Origin: Chloranthus sessilifolius
Lineage: Eukaryota > Streptophyta > Magnoliopsida > Chloranthales > Chloranthaceae
NCBI GenBank assembly: GCA_021018995.1
Contig: CM037596.1
Span: 7,081,501 to 7,145,500 of the forward strand
Reading direction: 5' to 3'
DNA: 64,000 nucleotides
Part shown: one piece after another, positions 25,284 to 36,139 of the stretch
Numbering within the stretch: the stretch's first letter is position 1
Layout of the letters: each line of letters starts with the position of its first letter
Made by a program: the position numbers and the translations under genes
Notes under the pieces: model-generated
What the model saw: only the letters and a program-made list of their open reading frames with translations
What the model was told of the DNA's origin: nothing
Databases searched by the model: none

Positions 25284-27887
25284 TGTGACAGCCCGGATTT
25301 CGGCACCCCGAAACCCGTGCCATCAGCACGATCATCTTGACCGTGCCCCTCAACTATGCACGGAACACTGGTATATCAAGCATGAAATAAAGAAGAACAA
25401 CTTGCGGAATTTAAATCTACATAAAAACACTTCTCAAAAGACAGTTCTACCCTCATGCCTCTGCATGAAGGGAGAACCGATCCGAACCATCGATGATAAC
25501 CATCATCATGGATGGTTCGCCCAAAAGAATACTCTGATATCCATATACACAAGGTTTAATCAAAAACCAGGCTTGACATACCAAGCCGTACAATCTCCAA
25601 CTAAAACTCCTCAAAGTCGCACATGAGTCCTCTAGAAGAAGTCCTCCGAGGTGGCTCTAACTCCTCATGCCGCCAGTCCGACTCACGGGATCGGCGTCTC
25701 CTAAGCCGCGTTGCTAATAGTGGACTCGGACGTATAGTCTATAGGGTGAGCTACATCCTAGCTCAATAGGGAACAAACACTTGAACATATAAATTATAAC
25801 TCACATATATTCTATGATATGTCATGCATGATGTATCTATGCGATTGTTGATGAAACAATTAAAAAGCATTTCGTTTTACTGTTGATTTCTTATATTTTC
25901 ATTTACTCATGAATAATGCTGAAAAGGCCTAAAGCAAAACTTAAACTTTCAACTTAAGTAATCCCCGAGCAATATAGCATCGAGCCCCGATGAGATACCC
26001 TTCATCGTCATCTATATAGACAGTTTTAATGTATTCCCTGGGAATACCATATAGTACCCAAGCCCCTTTCCCCTGGGGATTGGTGGCGGGGTTTCACTTG
26101 TCTCAATCACCACCCCTGGGGTGTGCTTACTATGTACGGATAAGCCTCCGCACTGGCCTACGGTTTCGCCGCCGTATCGGTCACGGATATCCTGCCGTGT
26201 CAGTCGTGGATATCCCGCCACGTCGGTGGGGTAACCTATCAAACCTCAAATAACAAAAATATCGGTGCCTTACATATAGTTATTCACCGTGTAAGTGTGC
26301 TATCTTATATCAGTTAGGCCCTATCAAGCATGATTCAATCCTTGGATACATCCCTGGGATGTGTCCATTTACTTGCATCACACCTGATGCTCTTTTCTCT
26401 TACTTCTTCATCCCACAGGGATGGCTCATTAGTTTACTCTTATGAATATCACACACACTTTTCACAATTCTTTAAGCAGTAAAAATATTTGAATGGAAAT
26501 TTATATCACTACATACATGCTCTTGTAAAATAAGGTACATGTTCAAGGTGTTCCCTACCTTAGGTCTCTATCGATTTAATGCATCAAGGTCCCACTCGGC
26601 TCCTTGTGCCCACTTCCATACGTATCACCTATGATACCATTAAACACACTCGAAACGTCACAAAAGATGTAATGAATAAGTCTCAAGACCCCCCTAGAGT
26701 CTTGAAGTAAGAATCAAAAGTCCACAAAGTTTACTACAGTCGATTAATCGAATTCCAAAATCGATTAATCGAATCTGATTCGATTAATCGATTTCCAAAA
26801 TCGATTAATCGAAAGTAAATATCGATTAATCGAAACAATTTCGATTAATCGAAATTCTCCTTTTCGCAAAGTCCATTCTCAGTTCGAACAGTCGAGTTTT
26901 CATTCGATTAATCGAATCCAATTTCGATTAATCGAAATTCTTCTTTTCGCAAAGCAAATTCACTGTTCGAACAGTTGAGTTTTCATTCGATTAATCGAAT
27001 CCAATTTCGATTAATCAAATCCTTCTTTTCAAAGTAGACCCCTTTGTTGCAGTTGAGTTTCAGTTGATTAATCGATTTCAAATCGATTAATCGAAACTAA
27101 ATCGATTAATCAAATCCCATTTCGATTAGTCGATTTTCCTCAATCATTTCCTTTAACCCACAGGGTCCTTTGGAGTTTCTCGGATTAATCGATTCCCAAA
27201 TCGATCAATCGAAATCAAATCGATTAATCGAAATTCAATTCGATTAATCAAATCGAGTCCTCCGACCTTCAACTTCGCCAATTTCGATTAATGAAACCCA
27301 ATTTCGATTAATCGAAATTGTCGATTCAAATTTCTTTTCGAGATCTTTTTCCATACTTTTCTTCTATTTTTCTAAGCCATTATCCTATGATTTAACCCAC
27401 ATTTCGCAACTTAACCCCTATAATCTATGCATCTTATTTACAAAAATTTTACCTTGAATAGCTCTCAAGTTGATTTCAAATCTAGGGTTGGAAGGCTAGG
27501 GTTCCAGCTTTGGTTTCTAACGGATTCCTTGCGTCAAATCCGGCCTCTTTAATGCTTGAATCCTTCTTCCAATCACCCACAATAACTCCTCTCTTACTCC
27601 TCTCTCTTTCTCTCTCTTCTTTACTTCTCTCAACCACCAAAACATGAAAGTTAGGGTTTTCAACCCTTTTTATCTTATCTCTTTTCTCGGTGTGGAGCAC
27701 ATACACACTCATCAGTGTATGCCACTCTACACACTCCTCTATCTCTCCACTCTTCTACACTGGTTCACACATCACATTCGCTCATCTCACCATAAGTTTA
27801 TCGATGAACTATCTCATGGTCAAACCTAAGACCAATCGGGCACGGATCCCGAGGTCCTCGTTTGACGTGCTTTTTCGGGTTATTACA
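25284..27887 (-). mobile_element. Solo LTR D (2.6 kb), probably Ty3-type, inside element C
   Basis: Flanked by GAGGT at 25279-25283 and 27888-27892. Read on the minus strand it starts TGTAATAACCCG and ends GGGCTGTCACA, the same end pattern as H (TGTAATAACC ... GGTCGTGACA). No gag, pol or second LTR is present, so it is a solo LTR left by LTR-LTR recombination. It splits the integrase region of C. It carries the CGATTAATCG palindrome array at 26742-27325. Confidence 0.85.
26742..27325. repeat. Array of about 20 CGATTAATCG palindromes
   Basis: About 20 exact or slightly degenerate copies of the palindrome TCGATTAATCGA lie in under 600 bases inside solo LTR D. They often come in pairs separated by 4-8 bases, with a longer-period unit (TTTTCGCAAAG, then TTCGAACAGT, then GAGTTTTCATTCGATTAATCG) repeated at about 26870 and 26950. 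Spacing is irregular, so this is not a CRISPR array. Confidence 0.95.
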
Positions 27888-28118
27888 GAGGTGGTGAGTT
27901 TAGTAACTCCAAGTTTGATGAGTTTTGCAATTCTTTGGGAATCATGCAAGAGTTTTTCTCACCTCACACACTCCAGCAAAATGGAATGGTTGAAAGAAAA
28001 AATCGTGTGCTTCAAAAGATGGCATGCGTCATATTAAATGCCAACGATTTGGCCCAACATTTTTGGGTTGAAGCTGTCTCTACGGCTTGCCACATATCTA
28101 ATAGAGTGTTTGTGCATC

Positions 28119-28280
28119 CACTACAAAAAATAAGACTATTAGCGGCAGCCAAAAACTGTCGCTATTAACAAAATATTGCCGCTAATACCCTTGCCACTAA
28201 TAGTCTTAATAGTTTTTTTATTAATAGCGGCAGTTTTTTGCTCCAAAAAACTGCCGCTAATAGTCATATTTTTTGTAGTG
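28119..28280. mobile_element. CACTA-type MITE E, copy 1
   Basis: Ends CACTACAAAAAATA and TATTTTTTGTAGTG are inverted. Flanked by the 3-base duplication ATC at 28116-28118 and 28281-28283, as expected of CACTA elements. The interior is a near-complete hairpin with CTATTAGCGGCAG and CTGCCGCTAATAG arms. 162 bases, inserted in element C. A relative is at 57257-57409. Confidence 0.92.
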
Positions 28281-28929
28281 ATCTTGGTACTAATCAAACA
28301 CCCTATAAGATTTGGAATGACAAGAAGCCGAAAGTGAGTTATTCTATAACTTTTTGGAGTCAATGCTATATTTTGAGTGATCGGGATAACTTGAGAAAAT
28401 TTGATCCCAAGAGTGACCATAGAATTTTCCTTAGTTATGCTCAAAACAGTCGAGCTTTTTGAGTTTTCAACTTGAGAACTCAGTCCGTGATGGAGTCATA
28501 CAATGTGGTCATTGATGACCGTGCTAGTACTTCTCATGTTGTTGATAATGGTGAGGATAGTCTGATTCCTCATGACACTTTTGACATTGGTACTCTCTCT
28601 TCCATTCCTTTTGAAGGGAGTCAATCAACCCCTGAGAACAATGAATCCTCTTCTCCCGATGTTGAGGATCCTCCTAGTGATAGAAAAAAACATCCTTCGT
28701 ATGCGAGGGATATGAAAAGTCACTCTCTGAGTGACAACCTGGGTGATCCTAGTGCCGGTTTACAAACTCGACGTAGCTTGAAGCAAGTAGCTAACGTCAT
28801 CTGCAATGTATGTTACACATTTTCATTTGAACCTGTGCAGGAGGCAATGCTTGATCAGGGAAGTATTTCTATAGTCATGCTAAATTTGAAAATTTGTTTG
28901 TTTATACTATTTATTGGCTGTGAGCCTTG

Positions 28930-29475
28930 AAGATTCCTTCCATTTTGTCTGTGGTTTGCGACCCTAGTTGTTTCTATTTGGTGGTCACTGTATGGGTAAA
29001 CATGGTTTCTTTAAATCGATTTACTTTCTTATGTGTTGATGGTGGATATTTGGGTATTGTTATTAGATTGTTTTATTTATTTATTTTATCTGTGGTAAAT
29101 TCTGATGGATCTTGTGGGGGCATGTTATCCCTTGCAGTTCTATATCTGTCTCCCTTTGTCTATTCTGACAAAAGGGGGGAGAAATGTTTATGATGATGTG
29201 GGATTCTTTTTTATTTATATACTGATATCATTGATGGTTTGGATGCATGGTTTTGGATGTGTAATTTTTTCTGGCTGTCTTGTAGGTGATTGATCAAGAC
29301 TCATCTTGGCTTAGGATAGACATAGATTTAGGGGGAGATCTATGAGACTATATATTGTTTTTTTCTTGCATCTGCATGTAGATCACTGTATAGGATTAGT
29401 GGGGCTGCCTTGATGTAATGTGGTTGATCTGATGTAAACATGATTTTTGTCGTAGAATGTGACAAAGGGGGAAAT
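28930..29475 (+). other. Non-coding 3' region of element C with purine tracts
   Basis: Holds three purine-rich tracts: AAAAGGGGGGAGAAA near 29170, AGGGGGAGA near 29329, and AAAGGGGGAAA immediately before the 3' LTR. The last is the likely polypurine tract; multiple internal tracts are known in Sireviruses. Confidence 0.7.
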
Positions 29476-30409
29476 TGTTAGAACCTGTTTGTCAAATTCT
29501 TCTCCGAAAAATCGTGTAGATCTCCTTAGGATAAGTGAGTTCTAAGTTGGATGGATCTACCTTGATGAAGTAATGATAACAATCACATTCTCCTGATTCC
29601 TTAAAATGCCTATTTTAAAGGAAACTTAAAACACCAGAATCGAGATTGTTGCCTGTACATTGACAACGCGCTGTTACAACAACGCGCTGTCATAGCTTTA
29701 ACAGCGCATTGTTGCAACAGCTCGTCATCCTATATTTAACAGCGCGCTGTTGGTCCACAAGACACCAAACTCCGAACTCTTGATTTCTTTTGTGTAAAAA
29801 GGGTTTTTTGGACTTTTTCTGTTTATAGGGTTTTAGGGTTTTTGATAACAGGTTTTTCAAAATAGGAGGAAAGATTCAGCAAGCAAAAGAGCTTCTTCCT
29901 CCTTGAGTCAAAACTCTAGAACTTCATCTTCTTCAATCTTTGAAACTATTGTTGTGTTTGAAAATAGATTTTAACTCAAATGTTTTCTCTCTTCTTCATC
30001 CTTTAGAATCTTATTTTACTCAAGTGAGTTGAGTGTGATTCATCCCTAGAAATTAGGTTGTGTGACTGATAGCCTTGTGGACTTCAAGGCGGATTGTTGT
30101 GCGTTCATTAACGGTTGGAAAATAGCATCCATATCGGAGAGCTATGGAGGCGACCTGTGAGGGGGAGTTGATTTGCATAGGGGTTTGATAGGGCATGTGC
30201 ATTGTCGATATATCATTCGAAACTCTTTGTAATCTTTTATTTCGTAGTGTGGATTTGGTTTGTGGACTTAGGCCTCGTAGTTTTTTTCAGTGATTGGGTT
30301 TCCACGTATATCTTTTGTTGTGGTGATTGTTGGCATTACTATTGTAATCTCTAGATTAAAATAGAATTAATCGAATACCCGATCCATTCCGTACATTGAC
30401 TGAATTTCA
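29476..30409 (+). repeat. 3' LTR of element C
   Basis: 934 bases, start TGTTAG, end TTTCA, matching the 5' LTR. Palindromes of the ACAGCGCGCTGT type cluster at about 29655-29757. Confidence 0.9.
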
Positions 30410-30730
30410 TTAACGGTCATCTTTTCTTATGAAAAGATGCCTTATTGTTTATCTTTATCTGAAAAGATACAAGAGATCTGAAATCTTTTCACCATAATCT
30501 AAAAAGACACAATGGTTCGGGATTTTCTCTATAAATAGAGATAAGATCTCTGCTAGAAAGACACAAAAAAATAAGAATTTTTTTCTTTTTGGGCATATTA
30601 CATAGTGTTCAGAATTCTTTTTGTGATTGCAAACAAAAATTTTTTTTACAAAGGTCTGGGCTTGGTTGTATCCCGGGAACGTGTTTGCTATTCTCCTCTT
30701 TTTCTATCGCGGTTCTAACCGGAAGGAGGC

Positions 30731-31609
30731 TATTATGACCTGAGTTTCGATTACCCAATTGTACGGTAGTAGATGAGGTAGAGCATCGAGTTTAATATGA
30801 GTGCTTCACAACCTTAACTTTCTCAAAAGAAAAGAGAAATAATTTTAAATTTAGAATTTCGTGTTGCTAGCACCGATTTCCTTTACTATCTCTTTCTCGC
30901 TTTACTTAGTAAGTAGACTCCATTTAGGATTCTAATTTGTGGCAAGATCTTCTTACCATTTCAGACTCTCTTTCTCTCTCTAGCCACTTTCTCACTCTAA
31001 ATAGAAAGACTCAACTACCTAGGATATATTAGAATGTGTCATGTGGCACATTCAATCTTCAAATATATTATATACTTGTGTGTGTGGTGTTAGATATGGG
31101 TGTCATGATGAGTTAGTATTGGCACCCTTCCCAAGCTACTCAAGTCCCAACCATATCAACCATATCCTCCCCCATCTAATGGAGCAAGGTGTTTATGTCT
31201 AACACACTCACCTTAGACCACCCTTTTTAGAAAGCTATAAATAATTAAATAATTCAATTTGAATTCAGGTGTACGCATATCAGCACGCTAAATTTGAACT
31301 TGAACACCTATGTGTACGTGTACTTGTTGCACACAACATATACCCGAGCACAAAACCAAACTCGAGCTAGTACCAAAACCCAAACCCAAGACTTTATTAG
31401 GACAATATTAAAAATATATAATATATAAAACTATAGGTGTATAGGTATGTGTGGTGTTAGATGCACCCATACACACCTTATGTGCTATGTGTGGGAACAC
31501 ACTAACGCTGCCCAAAACTTCCAGCTCAAGAGTCCTCCCTTATATGAATTTTTGCAAACAAAGTCCTTTTAGGACTCATTCCATATGCAATACCCCTTCC
31601 TCAATCGGG

Positions 31610-31651
<42 letters not shown>

Positions 31652-34600
31652 AAACCAACAACCCCATGCTCTCAATCCCAAACATCCCTCTCTCTTCCTC
31701 TCTATTTGTGCTTGAGATTGCAGAGACAACACATGATCAAGGCTTTCTCTCTCTCTCTCTCTCTCTCTCAAAAACCCAAACGGCCACACCCAATAGCTCC
31801 TCAAGATACCCACGCAGCCACACCCATTAGCTCCCCTTCTCTCTATATCCCCTCCATCTCTCTGTCTCCATCTCAAAACCCAAAGGAAACTGTAGCAACC
31901 AACACACAATCTCATCCCTTTCAAAGGTCTCTCTCTCCCTCTCTTTCTCTGAAGATCTTGCACTGTTGACCGGCCAGCAGCCAACAACCCAAGTAGCTCT
32001 GTTTCCTCGTCTTCTCTCTCTCTCTACAATTCTATTCAAGAGGAAAGTCTTTCTCTACAACCGTCTCCTATACATTCTTTTATCAATTTTCCAATCTTCT
32101 ACCCTCTTTAACGATGGGTCTAAATCGTGCGATTTTTTTTTCTTATTATTATGTCTCGCAGTTTTTCAAATCGAGGCTAGGCACATTGAAATATTATTGG
32201 CGATGCGAAGAACTCACAACAACTTAGCGCGAATTGATGCTCTGGGCATCACGAGCCAGCCGAACCCATCAATGCAATCATAATCGAAGGTGGCGACTAG
32301 TCGAGAAGAACGCAAGATCTTCGCCGAACCGATGCGTAGGCCGATTTGGATCACCCCGAACCCGGGGGCACGCTTCAACAGGTGGGTGCCCTTCTATCCA
32401 TCCAAATCTACGCATTTACACTTTTGTGATGATTATATGAAAACTGCAATTTCCTTTCTTAGGTTTTGTGTAGATTCACAAGACAGTTATGGTCAAAGGG
32501 TGGACCCTATGGTTGAAACCATCGGTCGAGAACCATAGTAAACTATACCTTTCCACATGGCACACAGGTGTGTCGAACAAAAAAAAAATCCTGAGGACTA
32601 TAAATCGGGCACAAAGAAAGCCCATGTCAAGGATGGGTTGCTGCCCCGTTCTGTGTTTGAATGCGCACTGAAGTGGAGGTCTTCGTTTGACCGTTTAAAT
32701 CTCGAGGATCCGATCAGTTTCTGGCATTAGTCAAATCGTGGACTCTCCATAAAATCGTATGTTTTATACATCTAACTGTTCACATTGATCCGCATATCCT
32801 TATTTTTATAAATTTTAATACCCAAAATATGTGAATATATTTATTTACACTTAGAATATTTCTTGCATTTATTTATGTAGATCTGCATATACACTGGCTA
32901 AAGGTCTTGTGTGACCCATTAAATTTAGTAAACCACAGACTTATGGGTCGAAGCCCGTAGATCAAAATAAAGATCATATGTCCGTCTGTTGAATAGATGA
33001 TCGAATTTTAATTTAAACAGACACATCGCTGTCTTTACGCCACTTAAAATCATACACATAACTATCAAAATTCCTGCACTTTATGCTTGTGGCACCTTAG
33101 TCTAGGGTCTGGTTTGACCCTTTTAGATCTCAGGTTTTGGGTCGAATCGGGCCAATGGTCAAAGCCCACTTCTTCTATGACATCATGATTACCAAACCCG
33201 ATATCCCATATCCGATTTATTCAAATATTTAAAATGGACCTTAAATATCGTATAAGCCTTTATAGAAATTGAATCATTCAAAACCCCCAAACATCATAAA
33301 GGTTTATGGGCCTTATGGGCTCGTCTAGTTTATGGACTCTTAATGGGCTCGTATACCCAAAGTAGACAAATGCGCGTTTTGTAAAATCGCGGACCCAAAA
33401 TTTTGGAATAGGCCTAACTCATCTTTTAAGCTTAAGACTATTCAAATGCATCTTTTACCCACGTTATGAAGGTGTATATATTCTAAAAATTGTATAACAA
33501 GGATCCGACGGTCGAAACTTGTTTAAGTCATACGGGAGTCAATCCTTAGCCAAATTTTACAAACGACCAGTCCATTTCATCAGGTCGACAAGATCTATCT
33601 GACAAGATCAGTGTAATATCACTTGAGTTACGTAATTTATAACTTATGTACCTTCATTGAAGGTTGCCTTTTTCTCTCTCTTAAAGATGAGCAAAACATC
33701 CAAATTACGAGTAATGTTAGTTTTCTTATGGTTAAATATTTTCTTATTATATGTTTCATTTATATTAAGTGACATTCATCATTTAGAAGTACGTTAGGGG
33801 ATATGTATGTTAAGAAAAAAGAATAAGATACGACGCACGACTTTTAAGCCTTCGTCACAGTAGAGTTTCTTTTATGGTTATGTGAAATTTGGAATGTAGG
33901 CATCCTTATACGGATGTAACTTCTCTATGGTAGTATAAGATGCCACATGAAGTACATTCAGATTATTACGGAACCCGTCCCCTGAAAAGCGTGGTTAGTG
34001 AAGCCTATCGCACCGTGATCCATTCTAATTAAGTTTAAGAAAATATGAAATATGAATATGTGAAGCTATGAGATGTTAAGAAAGTGGGGACTTAAGCCCA
34101 CGCAAATATGAAATCGGGGAGGAGACCTACGCCCAGAATCGAATAATGTTATAATATGTTTAGATAAGCTATGAAGACCAGCTAAATATGAATTAAGTTT
34201 CTACACGTATCATGTCTTGTGTGCCACCGCAAAATTCAATATCTATAACCAAGACAGGTCTTAAGGACGATATGATACGACGGTGTCTCGATTTAAGGGG
34301 ACACTGATTTTTATGCACGCAACCTCATCGGACTGGATGGTGGTTTATGTTATGATATGGAGGATAGGTGGTTATCTACACGTGAATCTCGCGTGATAGG
34401 CTCGAGTAGCGATCTTGGCACAGATCATTTAAATAAGATAAGTAAGATAAGAAGTACGTTGTGTAGGCGTATGAAGTAATAATAAGACTTTCGATATATC
34501 ACGTAAGTTAAGTTGACAAGACAAGTAAGAAAAGTATAAGCATTAGAAGCATCATATGCACTGATATCGGTTACGTCCTTTCAGCATTATAGTTATGCAA

Positions 34601-35134
34601 TGTTTATGAGAAATTTTATTATGTTGTTTATATAAAATTATAAAGGATTCACTTCCACTCACAAGGTTGCACCCACGATCACCCGTGTAGATCGTGGTGG
34701 ATCGGTTATGTAATTCACTGAGTTTACGTGACTGAGTAAACTCACCCCACTAAAAACTAATAGCTGCAGGTGAAGTTATGGACTATATTGCCAGGTGGAC
34801 TTGACGCGCTGGTAGACTATGTGGTTTGTGAGAGTGATGACATGGAGGATCAGTTAGACGACATCATGTACATATTAATTATTTGGAAAGACTTTCTAGT
34901 GGATGATCGTACTTTTATTTATGGTCATTTAATATCGTGGACTCCAAATTCAATGTAAGCCTAATAATGAAAATTTTGAATGTGAGAAGAATTTTTGATT
35001 CACGATTTTTGAGAGCCCAACTTTATGTAAGATGTAACATGTTATGTATGTCGGCTTATCGCCTTAATAAGCATGCGGTGTTATAACATGGAATTTTAGG
35101 TCCTTGAGATCGGCTAAGATTCTGGGTCGTGATA
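30731..35134 (+). mobile_element. Solo LTR F (4.4 kb), probably Ty3-type, inside the 3' LTR of A
   Basis: Flanked by GAGGC at 30726-30730 and 35135-35139. Starts TATTATGACC and ends GGTCGTGATA, a decayed form of the D/H ends. Close to its 3' end it shares with H a block reading CACTGAGTTTACGTGACTGA, AAACTCACCCCAC, CTAATAG and GCAGGTGA. No gag-pol was recognised. It contains CT repeats at about 31614-31647 and 31747-31769. At 4.4 kb it is very long for an LTR and may hold further unrecognised inserts. Confidence 0.75.
31614..31769. repeat. (CT)n microsatellites
   Basis: Two CT-dinucleotide runs, about 31614-31647 and 31747-31769. Long open frames here simply read through the dinucleotide repeat. 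Confidence 0.9.
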
Positions 35135-35248
35135 GAGGCAAATAAAGTTTAGAGAAAGCCTTTATCTTAACGGGCCTCTAAGTTCTACTATTGATTTCAT
35201 CTCTTTTATTTTTACTTCAATTCTTCAATAATTTTTACCAACACAATT

Positions 35249-35554
35249 AACGATTCAAATTCAATGAGTCTAACATCAACCCGAAAAATTTATTGGTAGC
35301 TCTATACGCAACAACTGTATTGTAGTGACCTACCCTGAAAAACCATTTAAATCTTTGGGTTTGCTTGCAACTAGTCATCGCACCAAGGTGTGACCTCTTA
35401 GCAGCAATCTAGTACATGGATCAAATAGTAATAATTTATATCTTAAGTGTACCATATAGGTCGTTGAATGGGGGATGGTATAATTTGATTCGTTATCGAC
35501 AATAATATACGCTAAAATTATATTCAAATATAGGTTGTGAACAAACAATATAAT
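35249..35554. other. Flank of the retrotransposon stack, no gene seen
   Basis: Original target DNA of element A resumes after the CAATT at 35244-35248. No gene is visible. Confidence 0.4.
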
Positions 35555-35603
35555 ATCATCAAAACGATTCACCTTCTCTTTCAATTCCCAAGCATTAGTA
35601 TAA

Positions 35604-35818
35604 AGTTGCATTTGGGTTAGCTCTTTTAGGGCACAGAGCAACTCTTTTACTCTTTGGCTTCTGTAGAGAACTACTTCATGTTTGGTAACACAGCTCTTCG
35701 CCCCATTTGCTCTGGCGGAGAGTTGTTTTAAGTGATAAAACTGCTCTCTGTCTACTTTCTTTATCTGCTCAGGCAAAGAGTTGCTTCTGCTCTTATAAGC
35801 ATTAACCCAAAGGTAGCC
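35604..35818. mobile_element. PIF/Harbinger-like MITE, family 1, copy 3
   Basis: Ends AGTTGCATTTGGGTTAGCTC and TTAACCCAAAGGTAGCC, flanked by TAA at 35601-35603 and 35819-35821. The interior matches the copy at 6771. Confidence 0.85.
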
Positions 35819-35837
35819 TAAGACTATCATCAAAATC

Positions 35838-35907
35838 ATTATTTGCTTTGATAGATAGCAAGCAGAGAGCTGCTTCTGCTCTTATAAGCGCTAACCCAAA
35901 CACAACC
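35838..35907. mobile_element. Family 1 MITE, right-end fragment
   Basis: Only the right terminal part (GAGAGCTGCTTCTGCTCTTA then GCTAACCCAAACACAACC) is present, followed by TAA at 35908-35910. Confidence 0.7.
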
Positions 35908-36139
35908 TAAGACCATTATCAAAATAATCCACTTTCTCTTTCAGTTCCCAAGCCATATAACAATACGTAATGACCCGCAATCTAATGTCACCCAATAGTC
36001 TAGAAGGCCACTCCAATTTCATAGCCGGGATCTCTAAATCCAGCTCCACGCTAAATATTCCATGTTGCCCAATCTTTCTGTGAGCTCGGTTAGAACCCAT
36101 TAGACCAATGGATAACCATGGTGTCGAATTTGAATTCAT
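35908..36139 (-). pseudogene. Unrecognised open segment, possible gene fragment
   Basis: A minus-strand frame reads STPWLSIGLMGSNRAHRKIG, then ELDLEIPAMKLEWPSRLLGD, then MAWELKEKVDYFDN. A second copy of the last part (AWELKEKVNRFDD) appears at about 35550-35592 as part of the local duplication. Composition looks protein-like, but I do not recognise a family and no splice partners were found. It may be an exon fragment of a host gene carried or left here. Confidence 0.3.

Larger units (their letters stand above)
21713..30409 (+). mobile_element. Sirevirus-like Ty1/copia element C, nested in the 3' LTR of A
   Basis: Flanked by TTAAC at 21708-21712 and 30410-30414; the uninterrupted site is still readable in the 5' LTR of A. 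LTRs are 21713-22628 and 29476-30409, each starting TGTTAG and ending TTTCA. The primer site TGGTATCAGAGC follows the 5' LTR (22630-22641), complementary to initiator-Met tRNA. Parts recognised are gag with CFKCRGYSHFAYDC (about 23.56-23.60 kb), protease (24.5 kb) and integrase (24.9-25.27 and 27.89-28.4 kb). A long non-coding stretch before the 3' LTR has several purine tracts, a Sirevirus mark. By eye the LTRs differ at roughly 10-15% of positions, so insertion is not recent. It looks broken, with several breaks, and carries inserts D and E. Confidence 0.9.
14971..35243 (+). mobile_element. Ty1/copia element A, host of the nested stack
   Basis: Fossil copia element, plus orientation. It is flanked by CAATT at 14966-14970 and 35244-35248. 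The LTR starts TGTTG and ends CAACA, a perfect terminal inversion. The 5' LTR is visible at 14971-15416. The 3' LTR starts at 21502 and is now in three pieces (21502-21712, 30415-30730, 35140-35243) separated by elements C and F. Between the LTRs lie recognisable gag with a CCHC knuckle (about 15.67-15.98 kb), protease and integrase (16.0-17.6 kb), RT with a YVDD core (near 18.12 kb) and RNase H (18.7-19.06 kb). It looks broken, with more than five breaks, and is old. Without its inserts it would be roughly 5 kb. Confidence 0.88.
35555..35960. repeat. Local duplication carrying family 1 MITEs
   Basis: The phrase ATCAAAACGATTCACCTTCTC, then TTTCAATTCCCAAGC (35552-35592), recurs as ATCAAAATAATCCACTTTCTC then TTTCAGTTCCCAAGC (about 35918-35952). 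Between lie one complete MITE and the right end of another. Confidence 0.65.

Noticed and set aside
26742-27325. CRISPR-like repeat array
   Set aside because: Repeats are 10-12 base palindromes at irregular spacing, with no uniform spacers or cas genes, in plant LTR DNA.
30751-30760. CCAATT at 30755 as the right target duplication of copia element A
   Set aside because: The preceding bases do not form an LTR end (no CA). The CAATT at 35244, after CAACA, fits both the terminal inversion and removal of solo LTR F.
31451-31987. Long overlapping open frames on both strands (up to 172 codons)
   Set aside because: They read through CT repeats and translate to Ser-Leu or Arg-Glu runs; inside solo LTR F.
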